This document shows positions 1 to 9,226 of a stretch of 64,000 bases of DNA, piece by piece (position 1 is the first letter of the stretch; every line of letters starts with the position of its first letter). The notes below the pieces were generated by a model, which saw only the letters and a list, made by a program, of their open reading frames with translations, did not search any database and had not been told where the DNA came from. The stretch is from Gracilimonas tropica DSM 19535 (GTDB lineage Bacteria > Bacteroidota > Rhodothermia > Balneolales > Balneolaceae). The stretch covers positions 115,076-179,075 of the forward strand of contig NZ_AQXG01000006.1 in assembly GCF_000375425.1 (NCBI RefSeq), written 5' to 3'. The translations under genes and the position numbers were made by a program.

Positions 1-395
1 AAACCTGATCCTCCAATGCCGGCATTCAGAATTTGTATTGAGTCTTTTCCGGTGTTATCTAATTTTTCCTGAAGTATATTCAGATAGGTATCAGGTTGAT
101 CCAACAGCAAACCAAATGTAAACGAGTCTCCAATTGCTAAAACCCTCTTCTTTTGATGATCCGGTTCAGCACCCCTTAGTCTATTTGAGTTTATCGAATA
201 TGTTGCTTTTCGTTCTCCAAATTCCTGAAACGCTTCCGTATTGGCCGAATTCATCATGAAACCTTCAGGATGCATCTCCAGCCATGTGACCATCCTGTCC
301 TGGGGATAGAAAACCCTGATGAAAACCTCTGCAACCATCAAGCCGATGGCTAAGCCAAACAGCACCAACAGGGTATTTAATAAGGATTTTTTCAA
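1..395 (-). CDS. SGNH/GDSL-family hydrolase, N-terminal part (cut by window edge)
   Basis: Reading the minus strand from a TTG at 393-395 gives about 131 residues before the window ends. A single N-terminal membrane segment (LLNTLLVLFGLAIGLMVAEV) is followed after about 65 residues by VLAIGDSFTFG, the block I motif of SGNH hydrolases. NAGIGGSG near the edge fits the block II glycine. Such proteins are membrane-anchored esterases or acetyl-transfer enzymes acting on sugars or peptidoglycan; the substrate cannot be told. The start is inferred: no ATG lies in frame upstream, and GGAAG precedes the TTG at a reasonable distance. It begins 16 nt after ribE stops, on the same strand, so it may be the last gene of that operon. 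Confidence 0.7.
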   Translation of the reverse strand, partial: MKKSLLNTLLVLFGLAIGLMVAEVFIRVFYPQDRMVTWLEMHPEGFMMNSANTEAFQEFGERKATYSINSNRLRGAEPDHQKKRVLAIGDSFTFGLLLDQPDTYLNILQEKLDNTGKDSIQILNAGIGGSG

Positions 396-411
396 AATAT
401 AAAACTTCCGG

Positions 412-1017
412 CTACAGGGAATCCCGACCTATTTTAGCTAAGTATTTTACCACGTATTTCCCAATCACATCAAATTCCAGGTTCACCTTATCGCCCTCAC
501 TCTTATGCTTTAAATTGGTGTGATCCCAGGTGTAGGGGATGATCGCAACCGTGAAAACATTTTTCTGTTCCCGGGCAACGGTGAGACTTATGCCTTCCAT
601 AGTAACACTCCCCCGGCCCACGATCATATCCGTGAATTCCTCAGGAAATTGTACCGAAATAAGCCATCCCGTTTCCTCTTTTTTGATATCGGTTATGGTT
701 CCCGTTGTATCTACATGCCCTTGCACGAGATGACCTTCTATTCCCTTCTGCAAGGTCAGGGAGCGTTCTAAATTCACAGGGCTTTTTTCTTTAAGCTCCC
801 CAATGGAAGTCTTTCGAAGAGTTTCCTCAACCGCCTGAACCGTAAAGGAATCATCATCAAATTCGGTCACGGTTAAACAGACGCCATTCACCGCAATACT
901 TTCATCAACATGACAAGTACCGGAGAAAGAGCATGCGATCCTAAGTTCCTTTCCTCCACCATTCAGGGAGTTTACTGACTTTACGGTTCCGATTTCCTGC
1001 ACAATTCCTGTAAACAT
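412..1017 (-). CDS. ribE: Riboflavin synthase alpha chain
   Basis: This 201-residue protein starts with MFTGIVQEIGTV, typical of the riboflavin synthase alpha chain. It has the expected two tandem lumazine-binding barrels: an N-terminal half with the IAVNGVCLTV motif and a C-terminal half with GSVTMEGISLTV. The enzyme dismutates two 6,7-dimethyl-8-ribityllumazine molecules to riboflavin. It starts 4 nt after ribD stops, so the two are co-transcribed. No FMN riboswitch is visible in the short gaps. Confidence 0.95.
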   Translation of the reverse strand: MFTGIVQEIGTVKSVNSLNGGGKELRIACSFSGTCHVDESIAVNGVCLTVTEFDDDSFTVQAVEETLRKTSIGELKEKSPVNLERSLTLQKGIEGHLVQGHVDTTGTITDIKKEETGWLISVQFPEEFTDMIVGRGSVTMEGISLTVAREQKNVFTVAIIPYTWDHTNLKHKSEGDKVNLEFDVIGKYVVKYLAKIGRDSL

Positions 1018-1021
1018 AGTT

Positions 1022-2149
1022 TTAAAAATATCCGGTTAGTAAAATATCCTCTCCCACCTGAGTCCAGCTCACCTCTTTAAGTTCGGCAATTTCTTTCATT
1101 CTATTAATGCCTATATTAATCAGTGAACGGGTGCCGGCTCCCAACAACTTTGGAGCAATAAATAGTTCAAGTTTATCAACAAGGCCTTGTCTTAATAATG
1201 CCGAAGACAACTGCTGTCCTCCTTCTACCAACACAGAGGCAATCCCTTTTTCACCCAGAATTTTGAATGACTGCCGAAGGTCTGCATGTCCTTCAATTTT
1301 AGAAACCTGAATAATTTCTCCCCTAAAATAGTTTTGCTTCATGAGTTTCAACATGGGATCGGCATCTGTAGCAGAAGCTTCTTTATTCCATGTTATCACT
1401 TTGGTTTTTTCTTCAAACTTATCAGAAAAGAGATTTAGCTCTTTTGGAAGTTCATATGGCCCGTCGATCACGATCCGGTAAGGCTGTCGGCCTGAAACAT
1501 GCCGAACCGTAAGAGATGGATTATCAACCATAGCGGTTGTCCTTCCCACCAGCACGGCATCGTATTCTGCCCGCCACTTGTGAACCATTTTCCGGGATTG
1601 CTTGCCGGTGATCCACTGTGATTCTCCATCTGCTGCAGCAATATAGCCATCGGCCGTCTGAGCCACTTTCAAGGTTATGAAGGGCCGGCCAAACGTTTGA
1701 TGGTGAATGAAGAATTCATTCAACTTTTCTGCTTCATTTTTGAGCACACCCGTTGTCACTTCAATCCCTTTATTTCGCAAATGCAAAATTCCCTGACCAT
1801 CTACGGCCGGATTAGGATCTTGCATCGCAACTACTACTCTTTTTATGGGAAGCTGAGCCAACATGTGTGCACAAGGAGGGGTTTTTCCGTGGTGAGAACA
1901 CGGCTCCAGAGTCACATAAACTTTAGCATTTTTAAGCTTTTCTTTTTCTTTTACAGATTCAACTGCATTCACTTCGGCATGAGCTTCCCCAAACTTTTTG
2001 TGATAACCACTGCCTATCAATTCTTCGTTCTCCGAAACGATCACACAGCCCACCATGGGATTGGGGGAAACCGCTCCCTTCCCTTTAGCAGCAAGCTTTA
2101 GTGCCTGTTGCATCCAGTATTCATCGGTATGAAGACGCTTGTCAGTCAT
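1022..2149 (-). CDS. ribD: Bifunctional riboflavin biosynthesis deaminase/reductase
   Basis: The 375-residue protein has an N-terminal cytidine-deaminase-type domain (about 1-150) with the zinc ligands HAE and PCSHHGKTPPC. The C-terminal reductase domain (about 155-375) contains TADGYIA and VLVEGGQQL. It carries out the deamination and ribosyl reduction steps between GTP cyclohydrolase II and lumazine synthase. Length and domain order are standard. It lies directly upstream of ribE, and a terminator at 2201-2230 separates it from the upstream foldase gene. Confidence 0.95.
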   Translation of the reverse strand: MTDKRLHTDEYWMQQALKLAAKGKGAVSPNPMVGCVIVSENEELIGSGYHKKFGEAHAEVNAVESVKEKEKLKNAKVYVTLEPCSHHGKTPPCAHMLAQLPIKRVVVAMQDPNPAVDGQGILHLRNKGIEVTTGVLKNEAEKLNEFFIHHQTFGRPFITLKVAQTADGYIAAADGESQWITGKQSRKMVHKWRAEYDAVLVGRTTAMVDNPSLTVRHVSGRQPYRIVIDGPYELPKELNLFSDKFEEKTKVITWNKEASATDADPMLKLMKQNYFRGEIIQVSKIEGHADLRQSFKILGEKGIASVLVEGGQQLSSALLRQGLVDKLELFIAPKLLGAGTRSLINIGINRMKEIAELKEVSWTQVGEDILLTGYF

Positions 2150-2200
2150 AGCAGAATCTAACGGTGTTTAGCAAAATTGAATTGAACCTGTTTGAAAACA

Positions 2201-2230
2201 AAAAAGGGGTGAGAATCGACTCACCCCTTT
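2201..2230 (-). terminator. Rho-independent terminator after the ppiD-like gene
   Basis: On the minus strand AAAGGGGTGAG and CTCACCCCTTT form a perfect hairpin with a 6-nt loop (TCGATT), followed by a T run. It lies 24 nt after the stop of the foldase gene and before ribD. Confidence 0.85.
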
Positions 2231-2253
2231 CAAATATCAAATAAATAAATGTA

Positions 2254-4026
2254 TCAGCGGAGTAATCGAGATCTGTTGTCTACAATATCAGCTCCTTCAC
2301 GAAGCTCTTCTAACCATACAGAAGTAAACTCCTGTACTTTTTGCTGCTCCAGTCTTTGTCGAATTTGTTGTCGCTGTTGTGCCGTTAAGTTAGCCAGATC
2401 GGCTTCAGTCCTGTCAGCGACTTCTACCACAAAAGAGGCGCTGTTGCCTGTGATAGCTCCGGATGTTGCGCCCTCATCAAGTGAAAAGATCGCGCCAATC
2501 ACTTTCGGTTCTCGTCCGGCTCCGGGAATTACCGTAGCACTTGCACTCAAACCACTTGCACTTTGAATCTCTTTTTCTGCGGCTTCCGCTATAGCATTCA
2601 AAGTTTGGTTTTGAGCAACCAGATCTTTTACGCGCTGTGAAGTAAGCTCTTTGCGGCGCTCTATCTTCACCATATTTTCGACCTGTGACCGAACTTCCTC
2701 AAACGGACGGAAACCTTCAGGGGTAACTTCTATGACCTCAACGACCACAAAATCAGAGCTCAGTTCAATGATATCAGAAATATCTCCTTCATCAGCTGTT
2801 TCCAGGAAATTCATGATCTGTTGGCTGCTTCCCAAACCGGAAATAAAACTGTTCCCTTTAGTAGCAAAAGCTTCTTTTACTTGCAGGCCACGGGTTTCTG
2901 CTTCTTCATCGAAGCTGCTTTCTTCGGAGGCAAAAAACTCGAAATCAGCGGCCCGATCATTAGCTTCATCTATGGTAGCAGGCAAGGCCTGAATGTTATA
3001 ACTCATGATCTGGAACTTAATCTCGTTTCCTTGTTCTGCTTCTTTCTTTAGGATAGCGGCTTGATTAGCGGTCAGGATCACTTCAGAGACTTCACCCACT
3101 TCCAGATCCGCAACCGGCTGGTATTCTTCCCGAATATCTTCTACCGGCACAAAAGCAGACCGATATGCCGTTGAAGACCCCTGACGAGACAGAAACAAGG
3201 AATCATTTTCGGCCTGGGCAAAAGCATCGCGAAGCTCACGAACATCTTCAATGATCTGAGCCGTATCCTGCGCAGTTGGCAGTTTGCTGAAGGTAACGTA
3301 CCGAATTCGGTAGCTTTCATCGCGACTGTAACGATCTTTATTGTTATTGTAATAGCTTCGCAGATCACTATCTGAGATCTCCAACTCATCCTCACTCACA
3401 TCACTATATGGAAAACGAATGAAATTAATGTTGGCTGAAGTATTATTTCGGATGTATTCGTCCTCAACTTCACTTTCAGTAACCTGTAACCCGGACGAGA
3501 TGTAGTTGTTCAGCTTTTGCTGACGTCGTTGCTCACGGAGCTGCATCTCAAGTGCGATGGCTTGTTGTGAAAACTCGTTAGATGAAAGCACTTGTTGAAT
3601 GGCCGCCCGATCGATGGTTCCATCTTCCCGGGTAAAGTTTTGACGAATCACCGGGGCAGGATTATCACCATAAACCATATCCAGCACTTCTTTGTCAGAA
3701 ACGGTGATGCCCAAATCTTCCATCTTTTGCTCCAGCAAACGGGAATTCACCAATTCATCCCATGCCTGAGTTTCATAATAGGCGCGCATTTCCGGGGTTA
3801 CCGAACTGCCGGTTTGCTGGCTGTATGCCGTTGTATAATATTGAACGCGTTGTTGATATTCTTCATTGGTTATTTTTTCACCATTTACAGATCCCAGAGC
3901 ATTCGGTCCGGCTTGGATAGCTCCAAAAAAATCAACATCTGATAAAACCCATAAAAGGCCAAAAGAAACGATCAGCAGCCATAAAATGGCACTGGTACTG
4001 TTTCTCATTTTTTCCATTACACCCAT
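2254..4026 (-). CDS. ppiD: Membrane-anchored periplasmic peptidyl-prolyl isomerase, PpiD/SurA-like
   Basis: 590 residues. One N-terminal membrane segment (ILWLLIVSFGLLWVLS, about residues 14-33) is followed by a SurA_N-type chaperone domain with NGEKITNEEYQQRV and GITVSDKEVLDMV. A long helical middle and a degenerate parvulin-like part come next. This layout matches PpiD, which folds outer-membrane and periplasmic proteins as they leave SecYEG. The parvulin signature is weak to my eye, so it may act mainly as a chaperone. It is transcribed after mlaEFD, with a 137-nt gap and its own terminator. MEKMRN or MRNSTS could be alternative starts. Confidence 0.8.
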   Translation of the reverse strand: MGVMEKMRNSTSAILWLLIVSFGLLWVLSDVDFFGAIQAGPNALGSVNGEKITNEEYQQRVQYYTTAYSQQTGSSVTPEMRAYYETQAWDELVNSRLLEQKMEDLGITVSDKEVLDMVYGDNPAPVIRQNFTREDGTIDRAAIQQVLSSNEFSQQAIALEMQLREQRRQQKLNNYISSGLQVTESEVEDEYIRNNTSANINFIRFPYSDVSEDELEISDSDLRSYYNNNKDRYSRDESYRIRYVTFSKLPTAQDTAQIIEDVRELRDAFAQAENDSLFLSRQGSSTAYRSAFVPVEDIREEYQPVADLEVGEVSEVILTANQAAILKKEAEQGNEIKFQIMSYNIQALPATIDEANDRAADFEFFASEESSFDEEAETRGLQVKEAFATKGNSFISGLGSSQQIMNFLETADEGDISDIIELSSDFVVVEVIEVTPEGFRPFEEVRSQVENMVKIERRKELTSQRVKDLVAQNQTLNAIAEAAEKEIQSASGLSASATVIPGAGREPKVIGAIFSLDEGATSGAITGNSASFVVEVADRTEADLANLTAQQRQQIRQRLEQQKVQEFTSVWLEELREGADIVDNRSRLLR

Positions 4027-4163
4027 AAAAGGTTACCTCTAAAAAAACATTATTTAATTGCGATTTGGATACCGATAAGGGCTTTTTAGCCTAAGTCGGT
4101 AAGCTTGGAAATATAAGTGAATACCCAAGGAATTGAAAGCAAATTACGATGTGTTTTCGGAAG

Positions 4164-5096
4164 CTAAAATATCTCAACCAAACGCATGTGCTTCAGGTAT
4201 TGTCCGGGATTCTCATTTATATTCTTGATCAGCTGATTTAAATTTACGGACAAGCTGTCAATATTATTATAGAGCGAAGGATCGTTCACCATTCTTCCTA
4301 ATGTGCCTTCTCCGTTATTGATCTTAATCAGCACTTCATTGAGCGTCAAATTTGTCTCATTCAATCCACTACTTAACGTATCCAGTTTGGCACTTGCAGC
4401 CTCAAGATTATTGATAAGTGCAGTCAGCGATTCTTTATTTTCCGAGCTTAGATCACTGATGTTCTCCATCGTTTTTTTAGCGTCCATGATCATTGAATCC
4501 AGATCGCTCTGCCGTGCCTGTATAAGCTGATCGAGAGAGCCGGTGGTATTTTTCAGATTCCCCAGAATGTCTGAAATATTTTCTTTGTTTTCAGAATCCA
4601 GGGTTTCGTTCAGGCTGGTCACCAGCTTTTCTACTCCGCGAATGGAAGCGGAAATATCAGAACTCAGTTTTTCACCTTCCTCAGCAAAAGTATCCATGAC
4701 CCCTTGCTCGAACACTCCTTTAATATGCCCCTGGTCTCCTACCAATTCTTCAGAATCAGATTTTTGGATCTCAATGAACTTTCCTCCTAAAACACCGCTC
4801 GATTTTAAAATGGCTATCGACCCTTTTGGGATGTTATAGCCTTCCTCTATATTCATAGTTACCAATGTAGAGTCCGTCTCAAGCAGCTCCATTTCCTTGA
4901 CCGTTCCAATTTTGAAGCCGCGGATGTTAACAACATTACCGGGAATCAACCCATACACCTGATCAAACTTTGTATAAATGGTCGTGGATGAACGAAATAA
5001 AGGAATGTCCTTCATAATATTGTATCCTATAAAAGCGACTATAGTAGCCACTAATACGGTGATACCAATTTTCAGTTCATTCGATACTTTTGCCAA
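4164..5096 (-). CDS. mlaD: MCE-family phospholipid transport protein, MlaD-like
   Basis: 310 residues with one N-terminal membrane helix (about 9-27) and an MCE domain (about 38-115) containing YGLIPGNVVNIRGFKIG and GVLGGKFIEI. A long coiled-coil tail rich in Ser, Asn and Leu follows. MlaD is the periplasmic lipid-binding subunit of the Mla ABC system, which moves phospholipids between inner and outer membranes. It follows mlaF by 21 nt in the order mlaE-mlaF-mlaD, as expected. Confidence 0.9.
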   Translation of the reverse strand: MAKVSNELKIGITVLVATIVAFIGYNIMKDIPLFRSSTTIYTKFDQVYGLIPGNVVNIRGFKIGTVKEMELLETDSTLVTMNIEEGYNIPKGSIAILKSSGVLGGKFIEIQKSDSEELVGDQGHIKGVFEQGVMDTFAEEGEKLSSDISASIRGVEKLVTSLNETLDSENKENISDILGNLKNTTGSLDQLIQARQSDLDSMIMDAKKTMENISDLSSENKESLTALINNLEAASAKLDTLSSGLNETNLTLNEVLIKINNGEGTLGRMVNDPSLYNNIDSLSVNLNQLIKNINENPGQYLKHMRLVEIF

Positions 5097-5117
5097 AACT
5101 ATTCTCCTTTCGGGTTT

Positions 5118-5855
5118 TTAATTTATTTGATACTCGCTGGCTTTAATAAAATCGAGCAGATTTTGATTCTCACTGTGTTTCATGTCCTTGGTATTACCGA
5201 ACCAACTCAATTTTTGGTCATCTAAAAAGGCCACCTTGTCCGATACTTCTAACACACTGTGCATATCGTGCGTGATCACCACAGATGTAATATCAAGATT
5301 ATCTCCCATAGTCACGATAAGCTCATTGATCTCATCTGATGTCTTGGGATCCAGGCCCGAGGTTGGTTCATCATATAAAAGGTAATCCGGCTGCAAAATA
5401 ATGGCTCTTGCCAAACCTACTCTTTTTCTCATTCCCCCGGATAATTCCGAAGTGGATTTCTCTGCTGCATTTTCCAGGTTCACCATACTCAGGGCTTCGT
5501 GCACATTGTGTTCAATTTCTTCTTCCGTTTGCTCCGTGAAATAACGGAGTGGAAAGGCAACGTTCTCGAAGGTACTGATTGAATCGAATAACGCCCCGCC
5601 CTGAAACAAAATTCCGAAGCGCTGACGCACTTTTCTGAGTGCCGTGTAACTAAGATCGAAAACATTCTCTCCGTCGATCAGCACTTCACCTGCATCAGGA
5701 TAAAGTAGAGCATTTAGATGCTTCAGCAATACAGACTTTCCGCATCCTGAGCGCCCGATCACAGCGGTGGTTTCACCATCTTCAATGGTAAAATTGACAT
5801 CTTCCCAAACCAGAAGATTTCCGAAACTCTTCGTCAGATTTTTGATCTCTATCAT
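5118..5855 (-). CDS. mlaF: Mla-system ABC transporter ATPase
   Basis: 245 residues. Walker A is GRSGCGKSVLLKH, the signature is LSGGMRKRVGLARAI, Walker B is LLYDEPTSGLDP, and the switch His is in VVITHDM. The Met-Arg-Lys-Arg signature is typical of MlaF/Ttg2A ATPases. It powers lipid transfer through the MlaE permease. Only 3 nt separate it from mlaE. Confidence 0.93.
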   Translation of the reverse strand: MIEIKNLTKSFGNLLVWEDVNFTIEDGETTAVIGRSGCGKSVLLKHLNALLYPDAGEVLIDGENVFDLSYTALRKVRQRFGILFQGGALFDSISTFENVAFPLRYFTEQTEEEIEHNVHEALSMVNLENAAEKSTSELSGGMRKRVGLARAIILQPDYLLYDEPTSGLDPKTSDEINELIVTMGDNLDITSVVITHDMHSVLEVSDKVAFLDDQKLSWFGNTKDMKHSENQNLLDFIKASEYQIN

Positions 5856-5858
5856 GAA

Positions 5859-6617
5859 TTACAACAATATTGCAGCTAATGTAAAATCAGCTAAAAGCAC
5901 AAAGATACAACTTAATACGGTGGCTTGTGTAGTGGCATTTCCCACCCCTTCAGCTCCTCCAAAAGCATAATAGCCTTTAAAACAGGAAATTGAGGTGATC
6001 ACAAACCCAAATACCACAGATTTGATCAGTCCAAATATTATGTCAGATTCAAAGAAAAAAGCCCGGGCACCCTCCATGAATTCGGCTGCAGGCAAGATAC
6101 CGTCTAATGCACCGGCTGTAACTCCTCCGATAATACCAAATATGGCCGCGGTGGTATATAGAACCGGAAACATGAGAATGCCGGCCAAAATACGGGGCAC
6201 CACTAAAAAGGAAACGGAATTAAAACCCATGGATTCCAGCGCATCAATCTGCTCACTTACACGCATGGTCCCAAGTTCGGTGGATATCCTTGCGCCAACT
6301 TTACCGGCCAAAACCAGCGCACTGATAACCGCTGCCAATTCAATGACAATGGATTGCGCTACGATAGAGCCAATAATGGTACTTGGATAAATGTCAGTAT
6401 CGAGCTGGTAGGCCGTTTGAAGTGTGAGTACAGCTCCCGTAAAGATCCCCACCAAAAATATAATAGGTATAGACTCATACCCGACCTTAACAAATTCCTG
6501 AAAAAGATTTTTGCGGTAGGTACTTAACTCTGTTGATGAACGTAAAGCCTGATATAACAATTGAGCATAGTGGCCGAATTGGCGTAAGCCGGCCGCTCCT
6601 GGAAAACTGGTATTCAT
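5859..6617 (-). CDS. mlaE: Mla-system permease
   Basis: 252 residues with five to six hydrophobic segments. Family motifs include FTGAVLTLQTAYQL, GKVGARISTELGTMRVSEQI and the C-terminal GAEGVGNATTQATV. It is the integral membrane permease of the phospholipid transporter and the first gene of mlaEFD. It is divergent from porQ, with the promoters presumably in 6618-6706. Confidence 0.92.
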   Translation of the reverse strand: MNTSFPGAAGLRQFGHYAQLLYQALRSSTELSTYRKNLFQEFVKVGYESIPIIFLVGIFTGAVLTLQTAYQLDTDIYPSTIIGSIVAQSIVIELAAVISALVLAGKVGARISTELGTMRVSEQIDALESMGFNSVSFLVVPRILAGILMFPVLYTTAAIFGIIGGVTAGALDGILPAAEFMEGARAFFFESDIIFGLIKSVVFGFVITSISCFKGYYAFGGAEGVGNATTQATVLSCIFVLLADFTLAAILL

Positions 6618-6706
6618 TTCTTAATCAATATTCTTGACGTATTGCCGAAGCATTTGATTATATTACAAAACATTTTCACCAATTGTGATTTCTAATTCGT
6701 TAAATA

Positions 6707-7687
6707 ATGGCACGAGCTGTTTTTTCTGTGTTTTTAGTTTTGATGTTCGCTGAGTGCTCTTATGCCCAATCTGCAAGCTCCAGTATTTTTCGGTTCCTGG
6801 AGGTTACACCAACAGCCCGAACGGCTGCTTTGGGCGGAAGCCACACCGGACTTTATGATGCCGACTTCAGCCTTATCAATATAAATCCGGCGTATTTGAA
6901 TTCAAATGCTTCCGGCTCCATATCGGCCTCTTTCATGAATTTTTTAGGCGGAGCAAATATGGGCTTTACCAGCGGAGCTTATCATTTTGAGAATATTGGC
7001 ACTTTTGCTGCGAGCATTCGTTTTATGGGATACGGAGAGTTTGACCGCCTCGATGAAGATGGAAATCAAACGGGCACTTTCCGGGCTAATGATCTCGCAC
7101 TTACCGGGGCATACAGCCTGCCTGTCACAAACAAAATTTATGCAGGAGCCGGGTTCGATATCATTCACTCTTCCTACGCGGAATATAAATCTACCGCGCT
7201 GGCTCTTACGGGTGGTGTATTTTACCAAGATACAACCAACCATTTTAGCGCCGGAATAGCCATTCGAAATTTTGGCGGCCAACTTTATGCTTTTGATGAT
7301 CGCAGAGAACCTCTGCCCCTGGATATTTCAGCCGGTATCACTAAAAAGCCGGAAGCTTTCCCCTTTCAACTCAGTTTGACGATTAGACGTCTTACAGATT
7401 GGGATCTGCGTGTATTTGGAGAATCAGGGAAGCCTTCTTTTTTCAACAACATTATGCGCCATGTGTTTTTTGGAGGAGAAACCTACTTAGGCGACTCGGT
7501 TGCCCTCAGGTTAGGATATGATCACTACCTCCATGAACAAGCCAAGACCGGGAGTGATTTTGACCTTGCCGGAATATCAATCGGTATAGGCTTTACGGTC
7601 AGGAATATTACTTTTGATTTCAGTAGAAACTCTTACAGCAAGTTAGGTGGATTAACCCGCTTAAGCATCAAAACAAATTTACTTTAA
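6707..7687 (+). CDS. porQ: Type IX secretion system outer-membrane protein, PorQ-like
   Basis: 326 residues with an N-terminal signal peptide ending near SYAQ. FRFLEVTPTARTAALGGSH is the typical opening of the PorQ/PorV beta-barrel family. Alternating hydrophobic strands run through the rest, as in a FadL-like barrel. In Bacteroidota PorQ takes part in type IX secretion or cell-surface attachment. The assignment rests on the opening motif and length; no other T9SS gene is adjacent. It is followed 32 nt later by aroC on the same strand. Confidence 0.75.
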   Translation: MARAVFSVFLVLMFAECSYAQSASSSIFRFLEVTPTARTAALGGSHTGLYDADFSLININPAYLNSNASGSISASFMNFLGGANMGFTSGAYHFENIGTFAASIRFMGYGEFDRLDEDGNQTGTFRANDLALTGAYSLPVTNKIYAGAGFDIIHSSYAEYKSTALALTGGVFYQDTTNHFSAGIAIRNFGGQLYAFDDRREPLPLDISAGITKKPEAFPFQLSLTIRRLTDWDLRVFGESGKPSFFNNIMRHVFFGGETYLGDSVALRLGYDHYLHEQAKTGSDFDLAGISIGIGFTVRNITFDFSRNSYSKLGGLTRLSIKTNLL

Positions 7688-7719
7688 TAGCTATCACATA
7701 CTTATAGCCTCTCAATTTT

Positions 7720-8895
7720 ATGATCAGATATATTACAGCCGGAGAATCTCACGGACCACAATTAACAGGCATCGTTGAAGGAGTGCCGGCAGGACTGCCA
7801 CTCAGTGAAGAAGAAATCGCCACGCATTTGATGCGCCGGCAGAAAGGATATGGCCGTGGCGGAAGAATGGCTTTCGAGAAAGATTTTGCCACCATCACAT
7901 CCGGCTTGCGCTTCGGAAAAACCATGGGCGGGCCAATCGCTATGAGTATGCCAAACCGTGCTTTCGAAAAAGATGACGCCGGCTGGCCAACCGTAATGAA
8001 CAAAAAAGAAGAGGCTGAAGGCATTGAGAAGATCACCCTGCCCCGGCCCGGTCATGCAGACCTTGTAGGTGCTTTAAAATATTCCTTCGATGATATTCGT
8101 CCGGTCATTGAAAGATCGAGTGCCAGGGAAACAGCCATGCGGGTGGCTTGCTGCAGTGTAGCGCGTCAGTTTTTAAAATATTTTGGTGTTGAGATAGGCG
8201 GACATGTACTCCGTATAGGTTCCGTTGGATTTGAACATTGGGAGCAAGTTAGGACAATCGCAGATCCATTAGCCGCAAATGGAGCCGAAACGGTCTATAA
8301 AACCGCCGATAAATCTGATGTTCGCTGCCTGGATGAGGACCTTTCAGCTCAAATGAGAGAAGAGATCAAAATTCGCCGAAAAGAAGGATCATCGCTTGGG
8401 GGAATCTACGAGATTATTGTAACCGGATTACCTTCAGGGCTTGGAAGTTATGTACACTGGGACCGAAAACTAGACGGACTGATCGCCCAGGCTATCATGG
8501 GTACACAAGCCATGAAAGGGGTTGAGATCGGGCTTGGTTTTGAAGCAGGCCATAAACCCGGACATGAAGTTCATGACGAGATCACGCACGATGGCAAAGA
8601 CTTCAAACGCAAAACAAACAGAATGGGAGGGATCGAAGGGGGTATGTCGACGGGTATGCCTTTGATCATCCGGGGAGTGATGAAACCTATTCCAACCATG
8701 TTGAATCCTTTGGGAACCGTTGATATGCATACAAAGAAGCCCTCAGAAACCCGGTACGAACGTTCCGATGTGTGTGCACTTCCCCGTGCAGTTGTAGTTG
8801 CTGAAAGCGTGATTGCACCTGTTCTGGCGAATGCTTTTTTAGAAAAATTCGGTGGAGATTCCATGCAGGAGATTCAAGCTCATTTTAAAAAGTAA
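7720..8895 (+). CDS. aroC: Chorismate synthase
   Basis: 391 residues. The start MIRYITAGESHGPQL holds the family GESHG motif. RPGHADLVG, ERSSARETAMRVA and GGIEGGMSTGMPL are the other FMN and substrate-binding signatures. It makes chorismate from EPSP using reduced FMN. It begins a same-strand run aroC, TPR gene, LysM gene, CPBP gene with tiny gaps. Confidence 0.96.
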   Translation: MIRYITAGESHGPQLTGIVEGVPAGLPLSEEEIATHLMRRQKGYGRGGRMAFEKDFATITSGLRFGKTMGGPIAMSMPNRAFEKDDAGWPTVMNKKEEAEGIEKITLPRPGHADLVGALKYSFDDIRPVIERSSARETAMRVACCSVARQFLKYFGVEIGGHVLRIGSVGFEHWEQVRTIADPLAANGAETVYKTADKSDVRCLDEDLSAQMREEIKIRRKEGSSLGGIYEIIVTGLPSGLGSYVHWDRKLDGLIAQAIMGTQAMKGVEIGLGFEAGHKPGHEVHDEITHDGKDFKRKTNRMGGIEGGMSTGMPLIIRGVMKPIPTMLNPLGTVDMHTKKPSETRYERSDVCALPRAVVVAESVIAPVLANAFLEKFGGDSMQEIQAHFKK

Positions 8896-8899
8896 AACA

Positions 8900-9226
8900 A
8901 TGAACTCCCGTATCGCAACGTTGGCTAAAGCAGTAAAAGAGCATCCCAATGACTCTTTTTACAAGTTCACACTCGCACTTGAAATGTTAAAGATAAACGA
9001 ACAACAGAAGGCACAGGTGCTTTTTGAGGCTATACGAGCGCAAGATCCCGCCTATGTTGGAGTTTATTACCATTTGGCCAAACTGTACACTGAACTGGGC
9101 GAGAACAAAAAGGCTCTTAGCACCTATAAAGAAGGAATTCGCATAGCCGAGGAGCAACAGGATATGCACACCAAATCTGAGCTTTCGGCAGCCTTAATGA
9201 ATCTTGAAATCGAAATGGATGAGTAA
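8900..9226 (+). CDS. Small TPR-repeat protein
   Basis: The start is set at ATG 8900 because upstream in-frame codons overlap aroC. The 108-residue product has helical repeats of TPR type, for example PAYVGVYYHLAKLYTELGEN and NKKALSTYKEGI. It has no signal peptide, so it is probably a cytoplasmic scaffold. Its stop TAA directly abuts the ATG of the next gene, showing one operon. Its function is unknown. Confidence 0.8.
   Translation: MNSRIATLAKAVKEHPNDSFYKFTLALEMLKINEQQKAQVLFEAIRAQDPAYVGVYYHLAKLYTELGENKKALSTYKEGIRIAEEQQDMHTKSELSAALMNLEIEMDE

Noticed and set aside
2150-2253. Possible FMN riboswitch before ribD
   Set aside because: The gap holds only the foldase gene terminator; no RFN conserved segments were seen.
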